A DNA stretch of 64,000 nucleotides from Alteromonas naphthalenivorans (GTDB lineage Bacteria > Pseudomonadota > Gammaproteobacteria > Enterobacterales > Alteromonadaceae), in assembly GCF_000213655.1 (NCBI RefSeq), contig NC_015554.1, positions 4,030,001 to 4,094,000 on the forward strand. The letters are read 5' to 3'. The translations under genes were made by a program, and so were the position numbers. Positions 18,381 through 27,432 of this stretch are shown here, piece by piece. The first letter of the stretch is position 1; each line of letters starts with the position of its first letter. The notes below the pieces were generated by a model. It was not told the DNA's origin. It saw only the letters and a list, made by a program, of their open reading frames with translations, and searched no databases.

Positions 18381-21358
18381 ATGGCCATCAAAAACGAAAT
18401 TACTATTCTCACGAGAGCAGAACAGGCAGATCTTTATTCCCCACCCATTTTTTCAATCGAAGAACAACGTCTGTACTTTTCTCTGAACGATGCGGAATTG
18501 GCAGTTTTTCGGTCAATTCGTCTCAGAGCTCATAGATGTTACTTTGTCGCGATTTTGGGATACTTCAAATCAAAGCCCGTCATCCTAGATATCGCTTACT
18601 CGCAGGTTTCTAAGGATTTAATGTTCATCAGTAAAGAGCTGCTTGGCGGCAAGGGGCTCAGACCATTCACTCCCTCACAAAAAACAAAAAGATCGACTCT
18701 ACGCAAAAGTATTAGACCTTGCTGGTTATCACAAATGGGACGAAAGTCAGCACTTCAATTCTCTTTTCGACCACCTTGTTCAGGTGGGCAATGCCTGGCT
18801 GGAGCCGCGTTACCTCTTTGATACTGCTATTGAATTCCTAACCAGTCACAGCATTGCTATCCCTAGGTACACCGTACTCCAGAGACTGATAAGCAGAGCG
18901 ATGCAGCAGGTCAGAAAAGACCTGGCGCACCAACTTAATCAACTCACCAGTCCTGAACTTCACGTCTTTCTGGACAGCATAACAGCCATTGATGACGGAC
19001 TAAGCCTGAACCAGCTCAGAGGCGGTGCAAAAAGTCTGACCGTACCTGAACTTAAAAAAGAGCTTGCCCTTTATCATCAGTTAGCGCCATGGCGCACGCA
19101 AATCAATGGCGTTATCGATGGGCTTAATCTGTCTCTTAAAAATCGACAACACTTCGGTGAGCTCATCAACTATTACGGTAGTAAACTCAAACGATTCAAA
19201 CGCGCACAGCAGCATCTATGGTTGCTATGTCACCTGACAGAGCGGATACAACTGGCACTGGAACGGTTAACTGATGGGTTCATTTACCATATCCGCAAGC
19301 AACAAGAAGCTGCCAACACCTTTGCACAACAAGCAGTGTTCCTGTCCTGGCAGTCAGCCGCGGACAATGTCACGAAAGCGGCAGAGTTACTGCATCTGTT
19401 TGTGGATGAGAACATTGATGATAATCAACCCTTCTCAGTAGTCAGACAACAGGCATTGAAGGTCATGAATGACAGGGATATCCAGACCCTCTGCCTTTAC
19501 CTGAAAACAGAAACGGACCGTGGAAGAGTACCAGTGGCAACATTACGATGAACAATGCAATCTCCTGGAGCAACTGTTAAGGCAGGTGTTCTTGTGCCTT
19601 GAATGTGAGGCCGGTAAAGGCTCAGAAGCCGTCGTCGCCCAACTTCAACAGATGCAGACGGAAATCGCATTCGGTGGACCACTGAAGACGATGGATACGT
19701 CGCTCATCCCGAAAAAGCACCTCCCATGGTTGGTTAAACAGGATAACGTTAACCCGCAACGTTACGAATGGCTGCTCTACCGGCAGTTAACCTCACGACT
19801 GAATGGACGCATTTATTTGCCAAATGTTACCAAATACCGCGCACTGGAAGACGACCTGATCCCCCAGACATCGCAGGATACCTTGCTGGCCTCATCAACA
19901 CTGGACAGACTAAAACAGCCCGCAGAGTTATTGTTACAGGAGAAACAACACCGGCTGGAAAGTGCACTCAAAGACGTTGCTCTCCATATTGATGAGGGAG
20001 ACAATCGAAATGTGATCATGAAAAATCGTACCGGTACCCGCTGGCGTCTGCCGACCAAAAGCGCTACATCTCTGGTCAACAATCCCTTTTTTAAGCGAAT
20101 GCAACCGGTCGGTATCGCGGATGTACTGCGGTATGTAGAGCGCGAAACCGGGTTCATGAAATGTCTGACTCATGTACTTCCGATACAAAAACAAGGGTTC
20201 ACTCATCAGGATGATTTACTGGCCATTCTGATTGCCAACGCCACTCACCGTGGTGTGTATGGCATGGCGCAGATCTCCGATCGAAGCTATGAACACCTGA
20301 GTACGGTGCAGGCCAACTATATCCGGCCTGAAACGCTGCATGACGCCAGCGACGTGATCAATAATGCGGTTGCAGCGCTACCCATCTTCCGCCACTACCA
20401 TATTCAGGAGGACCAGCTGCATGTCAGTGCGGATGGTCAGAAATTCGAAACCCATCTGGAAACCTTTAAAACCCGGTACTCCTCTAAGTATTTCGGCACC
20501 AACAAAGGGATCACGGCCATGACACTGGTGGCCAACCACAGCGCCCTCAATGCTCGGATCATCGGTTCCAACGAGCACGAATCACACTATATTTATGACC
20601 TGTTACAATCCAACAGCAGTGAAATCAAACCTGACGTACTCTCGACAGATACACACGGTGTCAATCATGTTAACTTCGCCTTACTGGATCTATGCGGTTA
20701 CAGTTTTGCACCGCGATACGCGCAGTTCAGTAGTGTCATCAATGATCTGTTTGACGTAACTGAAAATGAACACGGCGGCACCAACCTTGCCCTGAAAAAG
20801 CCCATCAGGACGAATGTCATCGAAACGGGATGGCAGGATATTAGGCGCATTGTTCTGTCACTTCAGACAAAGCGAACGACACAGGCAATGCTGGTAAGAA
20901 AGTTGTCTGGTTATCCTTCGGGGCACCCGACATTACAGGCGCTGACGGAGTATAATCGACTGGTCAAAGCGCAATATTTACTGGATTACATAGACAATGC
21001 CAGTTTGCGGCAGTACGTTCAGCGTGCCCTTAACCGGGGAGAAGCGTGGCACTTCCTGAGACGGGCTATTGCGTCGGTGAATGGCGATCAGTTCCGAGGC
21101 AAAAACGAGAGTGAAATCGCTATCTGGAATGAATGTGCAAGATTGCTTGCCAACGCGATCATCTACTTCAACTCCGCGATACTGAGTCATCTGCTGGGAC
21201 ACTTTGAAGCGAGAGGAGATGAAGAGAAAGCGGGTATCACTCGTGCTGTTTCGCCCGTTGCGTGGCAAAATATCAACTTAAGCGGAACGTATAACTTCAC
21301 TAATACTGGGAAATTGCCCAATATTGGCGAAATAACAAGGCCGATAGTGGATGATTAG
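18381..21358 (+). pseudogene. tnpA: Tn3-family transposase, two frameshifts (copy 2)
   Basis: This is the same transposase as copy 1, again about 992 aa if repaired, but broken at different places. The A run at 18679-18684 has one base more than copy 1, and the run at 19504-19507 has two bases fewer. At the two sites where copy 1 is broken, this copy is in frame (19054-19059 and 20468-20471). A TTTTTTAAGC / TTTTTAAGTC difference near 20087-20096 is length-neutral. The long last frame, 19520-21358, carries the complete DDE catalytic domain. Confidence 0.88.
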
Positions 21359-21372
21359 GCTCCAAGCTGAAA

Positions 21373-21452
21373 GTAAACCACCTCCGCAGCCATTTATTGG
21401 TGTGGTCTACAGAGGATTATGTCTTTTTAGAGGGGAAAATCCCTAGAACCCC
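21373..21452 (-). repeat. right 80-bp terminal inverted repeat, copy 2
   Basis: It is the inverted partner of 18242-18321 and identical to 16518-16597. Confidence 0.92.
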
Positions 21453-21834
21453 TATTAGCCTGATTTACGCATAACGGAGCGAAGATTCAGACTTCTCTAG
21501 TCTATTCCGCATCGTGTTTTAAGTGGGATGAATCACTGACCTTTACACTGGTTAAGTGGCTTTTACGTTTTGCATCGTTGATCTCCTATTTCGATTTTCG
21601 CTAGTGGATGACTATTTCCTGACATGGTGATCAGGCCTCCCATTTTCGCGTTGCGCTAGCGGGGTAACTAGAACCTAGCAGAGAGCTAGACCTCAGATCG
21701 TTTACCTGTATCCGGTGTAGCAGGTGTGCTAAAGGCACAACTCTATTTTCAAGAATTAATATATGTGATGAGTTTAAATTCGTCAAATAAATTTATATTG
21801 CGCGTATTTTTTTGCGTGAATTAAGCTTAAACCA

Positions 21835-21884
21835 TACCCCCGCTATGTTTACGAGCCTAAGCGAGTGTGTACATAGCGGGGGTA
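21835..21884. repeat. inverted repeat in the 21453-22057 gap
   Basis: TACCCCCGCTATGT (21835-21848) and ACATAGCGGGGGTA (21871-21884) form a perfect 14-bp stem around a 22-base loop. There is no T run, so it is not a standard terminator; it may be an operator, a recombination site or part of a small RNA. The surrounding 605-bp gap (21453-22057) has no convincing gene. Confidence 0.7.
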
Positions 21885-21900
21885 TTGGTTGCAAAAATGC

Positions 21901-21955
21901 AAAAAAAGCCCCAATTGGACACCATGCTTCTGATGTCCAATCGGAGGGTTTTAAA
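21901..21955. terminator. bidirectional terminator-like hairpin
   Basis: ATTGGACA and TGTCCAAT form a perfect stem extended by AGCCCC / GGAGGGT pairs. On the minus strand a run of seven T follows; on the plus strand TTTT follows. It separates the inverted repeat from the relBE promoter. Confidence 0.65.
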
Positions 21956-21996
21956 AATGGTTTTAGTACTCGCAAAGCATTGTCATAGAATAGCCC

Positions 21997-22050
21997 TTGC
22001 GGTTTAGTATTGATCCTCTATAATCCTTGTAAATACATTTGTAATTACAG
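21997..22050 (+). promoter_or_regulatory. relBE promoter and RelB operator
   Basis: TTGCGG (21997) and TATAAT (22019) with a 16-base spacer form a promoter. It is followed by TTGTAAATACAT and TTGTAATTACAG (22027-22050), the same hexad-repeat pattern as the RelB operator of E. coli relBE. AGGTGAG then provides the ribosome site for relB. This supports classical autoregulation by RelB/RelBE. Confidence 0.8.
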
Positions 22051-22057
22051 GTGAGTT

Positions 22058-22300
22058 ATGGGCACGATTAATATTCGGGTTAATGATGAGTTAAAAGCAC
22101 GCTCTTTTGCCGCATTAGAGAAGCTTGGTGTAACCCCGTCTGAGTTGGTAAGACAAACTTTGGAGTATGTAGCACAAAGAGAAAAGCTACCGTTCAAATC
22201 AGTGCCGTTAACAAGTGAAGATGAAGTGCTGATTGCTGTGGCACAAGCCCGTTTAGCTGATCCAGAAGCTGGAGTAAAGGTCTCGCTAGATGACCTATGA
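22058..22300 (+). CDS. relB: antitoxin RelB, ribbon-helix-helix
   Basis: The product (80 aa) is a RelB/DinJ-type antitoxin that neutralises RelE and represses its own promoter. The N-terminal ribbon-helix-helix reads MGTINIRVNDELKARSFAAL, followed by EKLGVTPSELVRQTLEYVA, closely matching E. coli RelB. The C-terminal part (PFKSVPLTSEDEVLI to the end) is the toxin-wrapping region. Its stop overlaps the relE start by 11 bases, the usual coupling of the pair. It lies in the segment between transposon copies 2 and 3. Confidence 0.93.
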   Translation: MGTINIRVNDELKARSFAALEKLGVTPSELVRQTLEYVAQREKLPFKSVPLTSEDEVLIAVAQARLADPEAGVKVSLDDL

Positions 22301-22574
22301 GTTAGAATTTGATCCTCGTGCGCTTAAAGAGTGGCGTAAGTTAGGCGCTATCGTTCGTGAACAGTTTAAAAAGAAGTTAAGCGAAGTACTGGAACAACCA
22401 AGAGTTGAAGCTAACCGGTTAAGAGAGCTTCCTGACTGCTACAAGATTAAATTGCGTCAAGTTGGATACCGGTTAATATACCAAGTGCATGATGAAAAAG
22501 TGTCTATCCTTGTTGTGGCGATAGGCAAAAGAGATAAATCAGAAGTGTATAAAGATGCAGGGAAACGAGTTTAA
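22290..22574 (+). CDS. relE: toxin RelE, ribosome-dependent mRNA interferase
   Basis: The product (94 aa) is close to E. coli RelE across its length: FDPRALKEWRKLG, REQFKKKLSEVLEQPR, LRELPDCYKIKLR, GYRLIYQV and GKRDKSEVYKDA. The basic and tyrosine residues that position mRNA in the ribosomal A site (Lys and Arg of the KLR/GYRL regions and the C-terminal Tyr of SEVY) are present, so it should be active. Translation is coupled to relB. Toxin-antitoxin pairs often stabilise mobile or island DNA, which fits this location. Confidence 0.93.
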   Translation: MTYELEFDPRALKEWRKLGAIVREQFKKKLSEVLEQPRVEANRLRELPDCYKIKLRQVGYRLIYQVHDEKVSILVVAIGKRDKSEVYKDAGKRV

Positions 22575-22672
22575 CCGTTTTTTATGTGTACTGTGAGTGA
22601 TCGAAATAAGCACTATTGTAAAACTAATGTTAAACTAGTTTTAGTTTTAATTTAAATTTTTTAAGATTATCA

Positions 22673-23842
22673 ATGGCATTTTTACGTAACATTAAGATTA
22701 ACCAGCTTATTTTATCTAATTCTATTGTTGGTTTTGTTGCATCAACACTTTATCTCCTTGCCGAGTTAAACTTTTTTACTATTGGTAATTGGTCTATCCC
22801 CATTGCTTTTTTATTGGTCTTTTTTTCCGTAGTAATTTTTTTTGTTTCTAGATCTAATATTCTCCAAGGAATTAATGATTTAAAAAAAATTGCTTCTTCT
22901 GTATCTAGTGGTGATTTAAATGCTGAATATAAGGTAAGTAGTGATGATGAGTTTGCTGACATTGGCAAACAATTCAATAAAGCGTCTTTACGACTTTCTA
23001 AAATTATAACTGCTGTTAATTTATCTAGTGATGGTTTCGTTAATCTTAGTAATAAGATAGAAAAGAATGCAGTTAGGAATCAGCAGTCAACAGAAAAGCT
23101 TGATGATCACTCTAGTCAGATAGCGTCAACTACAGAAGAGTTATATCATACAATGAAGCAGGTTGGTGGCTTTTTTGAAACTATAAGTTCTAATGCTTCT
23201 CAGGCTAGTAGTAATTCAGATAAGGCTGATAGTTTTGTACAACAACTTTTAGTAAAGCTTCACGATGTTGCTGAGGCCGCTAGAGCTTTTGATAGTACAT
23301 TTGAACATGTTGAGCGTAATGCTAAAAATATCGATAGTTTTGCAAAAATAATAGAAGATATTGCCGAGCAAACAAATTTATTGGCATTGAATGCTGCGAT
23401 AGAGGCGGCTAGGGCCGGAGAACATGGAAGAGGTTTTGCAGTTGTAGCTGATGAAGTTAGATCTTTAGCCCATAAAACAAGAAAGTCGACTTCAGATATT
23501 ACTGAGATGACAACGACTCTTAGAAAACTAATTGTCGATGCAGGGAAAAATGGAGATGAAGCTTCAGCTGCGACTGAAGAGGCTATTAGCTTATCTAAAG
23601 ACTCTTCTGAGGCAGTTAAAATTGTATTAGATTCTGTTCATTCGATTTCTACAGATATGTCTTCTTCAACATTATCTTTGTCTGAGCAAATAGCTGCTGT
23701 ATCAGAACTTGCGAAAAGTGCTGAAAATCTAAGTTTCATCTGTACTGATACATCTAATGTATCTGATGATTTATTAAGTAATATTAATGATTTGAGAGTT
23801 TTAATAAAAAAACTAGATGCTCAACTTGATAAGTTAGATTAA
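22673..23842 (+). CDS. methyl-accepting chemotaxis protein, short AT-rich form
   Basis: The product (389 aa) has two closely spaced N-terminal membrane helices (about residues 12-32 and 39-59) with almost no periplasmic part. A HAMP-like segment ([20 protein letters not shown]) and a cytoplasmic signalling coiled coil follow. The hairpin tip contains [20 protein letters not shown] and [15 protein letters not shown], the CheA/CheW contact region. With no sensor domain it may sense a membrane or cytoplasmic signal. Codon use is clearly more AT-rich than that of the chromosomal genes to the right, and no clear ribosome site precedes the ATG, which suggests separate acquisition. Confidence 0.85.
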   Translation: MAFLRNIKINQLILSNSIVGFVASTLYLLAELNFFTIGNWSIPIAFLLVFFSVVIFFVSRSNILQGINDLKKIASSVSSGDLNAEYKVSSDDEFADIGKQFNKASLRLSKIITAVNLSSDGFVNLSNKIEKNAVRNQQSTEKLDDHSSQIASTTEELYHTMKQVGGFFETISSNASQASSNSDKADSFVQQLLVKLHDVAEAARAFDSTFEHVERNAKNIDSFAKIIEDIAEQTNLLALNAAIEAARAGEHGRGFAVVADEVRSLAHKTRKSTSDITEMTTTLRKLIVDAGKNGDEASAATEEAISLSKDSSEAVKIVLDSVHSISTDMSSSTLSLSEQIAAVSELAKSAENLSFICTDTSNVSDDLLSNINDLRVLIKKLDAQLDKLD

Positions 23843-23919
23843 TCATAATCATTAGCTATAAATTTATTTATAAGGTTGTTTTTGTCATTTAGGATGATGG
23901 CAAAAAAGGCGTTGAATTA

Positions 23920-24054
23920 GGGGTTCTAGGGATTTTCCCCTCTAAAAAGACATAATCCTCTGTAGACCACACCAATAAATGGCTGCGGAGGTGGGTTACT
24001 ACTTATAAGTGTGGCAAATTAGGTAAATATCGTACATTTAATACGGAACAGCCC
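23920..24054 (+). repeat. truncated left end of the IS1071-like element, copy 3
   Basis: These 135 bases are identical to the left ends of copies 1 and 2: the full 80-bp repeat plus leader up to ACGGAACAGCCC, just before the transposase start codon. The IS10-like element then begins. The rest of the copy and its right end are absent, so it was cut off by the event that brought in the IS. Confidence 0.93.
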
Positions 24055-25389
24055 CTGAGGTATCCCCACAAATAATGACTAAAATTCAGTAAGATAAAAA
24101 ATAAAGGGAACATTCATGACGTTTGGTGATCAGATCTTTCGCCAAAAACAAATGAAGGTTAAACGCCATGAATGCCCTATCTATTGTGAACAAAGTCATC
24201 TCGCTTGTCAGCTTTAAAATGCATATGTCGCGACAAAAAGCACTTACCGCATGTGTTAAAAGTTTGCTTAACGGAAATGCCGCAACTGTCACGAGCATAG
24301 GTCGAGGCATCAATAATAAAGCCTTTGAGAAGCATCGGATTAAGCGAGCCGACCGATTACTTTCCAATACAAACTTATTACATGAAACGCCAACTATCTA
24401 TGCAGCTACATGCCAGTTGTTATGTAGTCATATTTTGCGGCCTGTTATTTCCGTAGATTGGTCAGATCTTGATGAGCATAACGGTCATTTTCTATTGCGC
24501 GCAGCTATTTCTCTTAAAGGCAGGTCCATCACGCTTTACCAAGAAGTCCATTGTAATAAAACCAGAGAAAAGCAAGCGACGCACAGAGCATTTTTGCATG
24601 CTCTGCGAGCAGTATTACCTTCACAATGCCATCCCATTATCGTTACAGATGCAGGGTATAAATCACCGTGGTTCAGGGAGGTGATGGCGTTAGGGTGGGA
24701 TATTGTCGGTCGCGTGCGTCGGCCGCATTATTACTCGTCTGACGCTGGGCACACGTGGCAATGTATTCATCAGCTTTACGCTCAAGCCACGTGCAGACCA
24801 AAGCGTTTTGATAATAGCCAGATAGTCAGAAGCAATCCTTTTGCCTGCACGCTTGTTTTATTTAAACAAAAAAGTAAAGGCCGTCACGCTCGTAACACTG
24901 ATGGTTCGCTCAAGCGCTCAGGACATTCAAAAAAACATGCTCAGGGTGCAAAAGATCCTTGGCTATTGGCAACATCGCTCTCTTCTCATCGGCAGTTATC
25001 AAAACAAGTGGTCGGTATTTATCGACAGCGGATGCAAATTGAAGAAGGGTTTAGGGACATGAAAAGCACCAAGTTCGGGCTTGGCTATGAACAAAACAAA
25101 AGTATTAAAAAGCAACGTCTTACAATATTGATATTGCTGACAACATTAGCGTCACTGGTTGCTATATTACTGGGTATGGTGCTTGTTTCTTCGAACAAAC
25201 ATCGCCAATTCCAAGCGAATACCGAAACCAGAAGCGTGCTATCATTCCACTACCTTGGCCTTAGAGCTATTGCTTGCCGAATAAGGTTTACCATGCGACA
25301 GTGGAAAGCTGCACTCAAATGGTACAGCTCCATAGTAGACAGTGCATGGGCCGGAAGCACATGGAATTAAATTCGTGGGGATCCCTCAG
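24055..25389 (+). mobile_element. IS10-like insertion sequence (IS4 family)
   Basis: This 1335-bp element has terminal inverted repeats CTGAGGTATCCCCACAAAT and, inverted at the right end, CTGAGGGATCCCCACGAAT (17 of 19 positions). The ends and size resemble IS10 (CTGAGAGATCCCC..., about 1.33 kb). A GATC overlaps the right end, as in Dam-regulated IS10. The 9-bp flanks, GAACAGCCC and GTTTAGACC, do not match, so there is no target duplication. One side is a truncated transposon and the other a truncated GST gene. Confidence 0.9.
24168..25370 (+). CDS. IS4-family (IS10-like) transposase
   Basis: The product (400 aa) is a cut-and-paste DDE transposase. Catalytic residues sit in SVDWSDLDEHNG (first Asp, about residue 96), IVTDAGYKSPWF (second Asp, about 161) and the IS4 signature Y-x2-R-x3-E-x6-K in YRQRMQIEEGFRDMKS (about 287-302). 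The length matches IS10 transposase (402 aa). The frame is complete, fills the element and has no interruption, so the IS may be active. Confidence 0.93.
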   Translation: MNALSIVNKVISLVSFKMHMSRQKALTACVKSLLNGNAATVTSIGRGINNKAFEKHRIKRADRLLSNTNLLHETPTIYAATCQLLCSHILRPVISVDWSDLDEHNGHFLLRAAISLKGRSITLYQEVHCNKTREKQATHRAFLHALRAVLPSQCHPIIVTDAGYKSPWFREVMALGWDIVGRVRRPHYYSSDAGHTWQCIHQLYAQATCRPKRFDNSQIVRSNPFACTLVLFKQKSKGRHARNTDGSLKRSGHSKKHAQGAKDPWLLATSLSSHRQLSKQVVGIYRQRMQIEEGFRDMKSTKFGLGYEQNKSIKKQRLTILILLTTLASLVAILLGMVLVSSNKHRQFQANTETRSVLSFHYLGLRAIACRIRFTMRQWKAALKWYSSIVDSAWAGSTWN

Positions 25390-25762
25390 GTTTAGACCCT
25401 TTTTGACGGGCCTTTTCAAGCACCAACCTAGCTACCAAGGGTGGCATTAGCGAGCCTTCGGCAAAGTGCAACCAAAATAAATACTGCTGCAGATTTTCAC
25501 CACTCTCAGGAGAGGTAAAATTTGTTTGTCCATACTGGCGAACTAAGTACTCGACAATGGCGCCCGACTCAGCAATTGCCCCTTCAGGGGTAGTCAGTAC
25601 AGGCGAGCGACCCAGTGGATGTACTGCACGTAACGATTCCGGCGCAAGATTAGTGATGCTATCTCGCTGATAGTGTTCAATATTATAATCAACGCCTAGC
25701 TCTTCCAATAGCCATAAAATACGTTGAGATCGAGAGTTATTTAAGTGATGTAACGTGAGCAT
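25390..25762 (-). pseudogene. glutathione S-transferase, C-terminal part deleted
   Basis: The first 124 residues of a GST remain: the thioredoxin-like GSH-binding domain (HHLNNSRSQRILWLLEELG, PLGRSPVLTTPEGAIAESGA, IVEYLVRQY) and the first helices of the C-terminal domain (LHFAEGSLMPPLVARLV). The family is usually about 205-225 aa. At 25390 the frame runs into the IS and ends after a few IS-coded residues. The gene belongs to the chromosomal side, and its loss marks the junction with the accessory block. Confidence 0.85.
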
Positions 25763-25968
25763 AATGCTTCCTTTAGGCCCTAATAAGGCCGTTTTTTATT
25801 ATTGCTAGCTTATGTCTTTTATACACGTTTTATAGAGGGGAAGTTTAATTTTAATCTGTGATAAGTTGCACTGTGTCTCACTGATGTAAATGGCGCTTTT
25901 ATTAGCCTTCACATTTTGCTACTTTCCGCCCTATAGATTGTGACACGCCATCGGGAAACGACTAACTA

Positions 25969-27432
25969 ATGGGTTTATTAAATCGCTATGCAGAAACCCT
26001 ATCGGAACTGGGTAGCTTTGTACTTCCAGCACCGCTTAAAGACATGCGAGTAGGCTTGTTTAATACCACGCTAGCCAACGAGCTTGCACTTCCTGAACAC
26101 TTGCTGCAGCCTCAAACTATGCTTGATTGGCTACACTCTCCTGTTACGCCCCTTACACAACAGGCATTTGCACAAAAATACGGTGGCCACCAGTTTGGTC
26201 AATGGAACCCTGAATTAGGCGATGGCCGTGGATTGCTTTTAGCAGAAGTTATCGATTCAAACGCGCAGCCCCACGATCTCCATTTAAAAGGCGCCGGCCC
26301 TACCCCCTACTCTAGGCACGCTGATGGGCGAGCCGTACTACGTTCTACATTAAGGGAGTATATTGGCGCTGAGGCACTGCATTATTTAGGTATTCCCTCT
26401 AGCCGTTCGCTGTGTCTTTTTACTAGTGAAGATACCGTGTACCGAGAGCGCCCTGAAACCGGCGCCATGATGATAAGAACCGCCCCTAGCCATATCCGCT
26501 TCGGTCACTTTGAATATTATTTTTATGCCAGTCAAAAAGATAAATTACAGCGGTTACTCGACTTCACCATTGAGCATCATTTTGCCGAATGCAAAGCGGC
26601 AACAAATCCTTATGCTGCTTTACTAGGCGCAGTAGTAACGCGTACTGCTAGATTAGTCGCGTTGTGGCAAACCCACGGTTTTGTGCATGGCGTAATGAAC
26701 ACAGACAATATGTCTATTCATGGCATTACCTTTGATTATGGGCCGTTTGCCTTTTTGGATAATTACGAGCCTGGCGCGGTCTTTAATCACTCTGACCATC
26801 AAGGCCGCTATGCCTTTAATCAACAGCCGGGTATTGCCCTTTGGAACTTAAATGCCCTTGCCCATGCCTTTTCAGGACATTGCTCTGTTGATGAAATAAA
26901 AGCCGCTTTATCTACCTTCGAGCCAACTTTTATTTCCCAATATCAACACTTGATGCTATCTCGTATGGGCATTGAGACTAATGAGAAAGAGCAAAGCCTT
27001 GCTGTCATGCAGTCTTGGCTACAAATACTTGAGACCAATAATCTAGATTACACGTATTGCTTCCGTCAGTTGGCGTTGGCAGATATAAACAAGGCTCAGT
27101 GTCCTTTTCACGATATCTTCGTTAGTCAGGAAAACAGGTTCAAACAAGTAACACTTGTTGATCAAGAAAAAACAGATGCATGGTGGGAAAGCTACCGTAA
27201 GCTGCGTTTAGCAAGAGAAGAAGAAACTGAGCTCTTGTCGCTAAACCCTGCGGTCATTCCTCGTACTCATTTACTTCAACAGGCGATTGAATTAGCCGAA
27301 AAGGGTGACTTCTCACTCTCTGAATCTTTGTTAGAAGCTACTAGCACACCATATGATGCTAGATGGGATACGCATCCCTTTTCAAAGCCACCTTCATCAT
27401 CAACGCACACGAGCTTGTCATGCAGCAGTTAA
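25969..27432 (+). CDS. selO: protein adenylyltransferase SelO (YdiU/UPF0061), cysteine form
   Basis: The product (487 aa) is a pseudokinase-fold AMPylase that transfers AMP from ATP to protein Ser/Thr/Tyr residues and is linked to redox stress. Seen motifs are QKYGGHQFGQWNPELGDGRG cut at QKYGGHQFG (about residues 66-74), LHLKGAGPTPYSRHADGRAV (about 104-123), HGVMNTDNMSIHG (about 240-252) and TFDYGPFAFLD (about 255-265). The end is LSCSS, in which Cys replaces the selenocysteine found in some homologues. The length and C-terminus are normal. The next gene starts within its last codons. Confidence 0.93.
   Translation: MGLLNRYAETLSELGSFVLPAPLKDMRVGLFNTTLANELALPEHLLQPQTMLDWLHSPVTPLTQQAFAQKYGGHQFGQWNPELGDGRGLLLAEVIDSNAQPHDLHLKGAGPTPYSRHADGRAVLRSTLREYIGAEALHYLGIPSSRSLCLFTSEDTVYRERPETGAMMIRTAPSHIRFGHFEYYFYASQKDKLQRLLDFTIEHHFAECKAATNPYAALLGAVVTRTARLVALWQTHGFVHGVMNTDNMSIHGITFDYGPFAFLDNYEPGAVFNHSDHQGRYAFNQQPGIALWNLNALAHAFSGHCSVDEIKAALSTFEPTFISQYQHLMLSRMGIETNEKEQSLAVMQSWLQILETNNLDYTYCFRQLALADINKAQCPFHDIFVSQENRFKQVTLVDQEKTDAWWESYRKLRLAREEETELLSLNPAVIPRTHLLQQAIELAEKGDFSLSESLLEATSTPYDARWDTHPFSKPPSSSTHTSLSCSS

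Larger units (their letters stand above)
18242..21452 (+). mobile_element. IS1071-like Tn3-family element, copy 2
   Basis: This second complete copy (3211 bp) is in the same orientation as copy 1 and nearly identical to it apart from homopolymer length changes. Its 5-bp flanks (TGTAT left, TATTA right) also do not match each other or those of copy 1. Copies 1 and 2 together could act as a composite unit of about 8.1 kb carrying the coiled-coil and exonuclease genes. Confidence 0.9.

Noticed and set aside
21793..21975. Minus-strand 60-codon frame upstream of relBE
   Set aside because: It is created by the two hairpins and has no coding character.
24086..24367. Minus-strand frame inside the IS10-like element, considered as an antisense product
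   Set aside because: It is a shadow of the transposase. An RNA-OUT-like antisense RNA is possible by analogy with IS10, but no promoter or fold could be supported.
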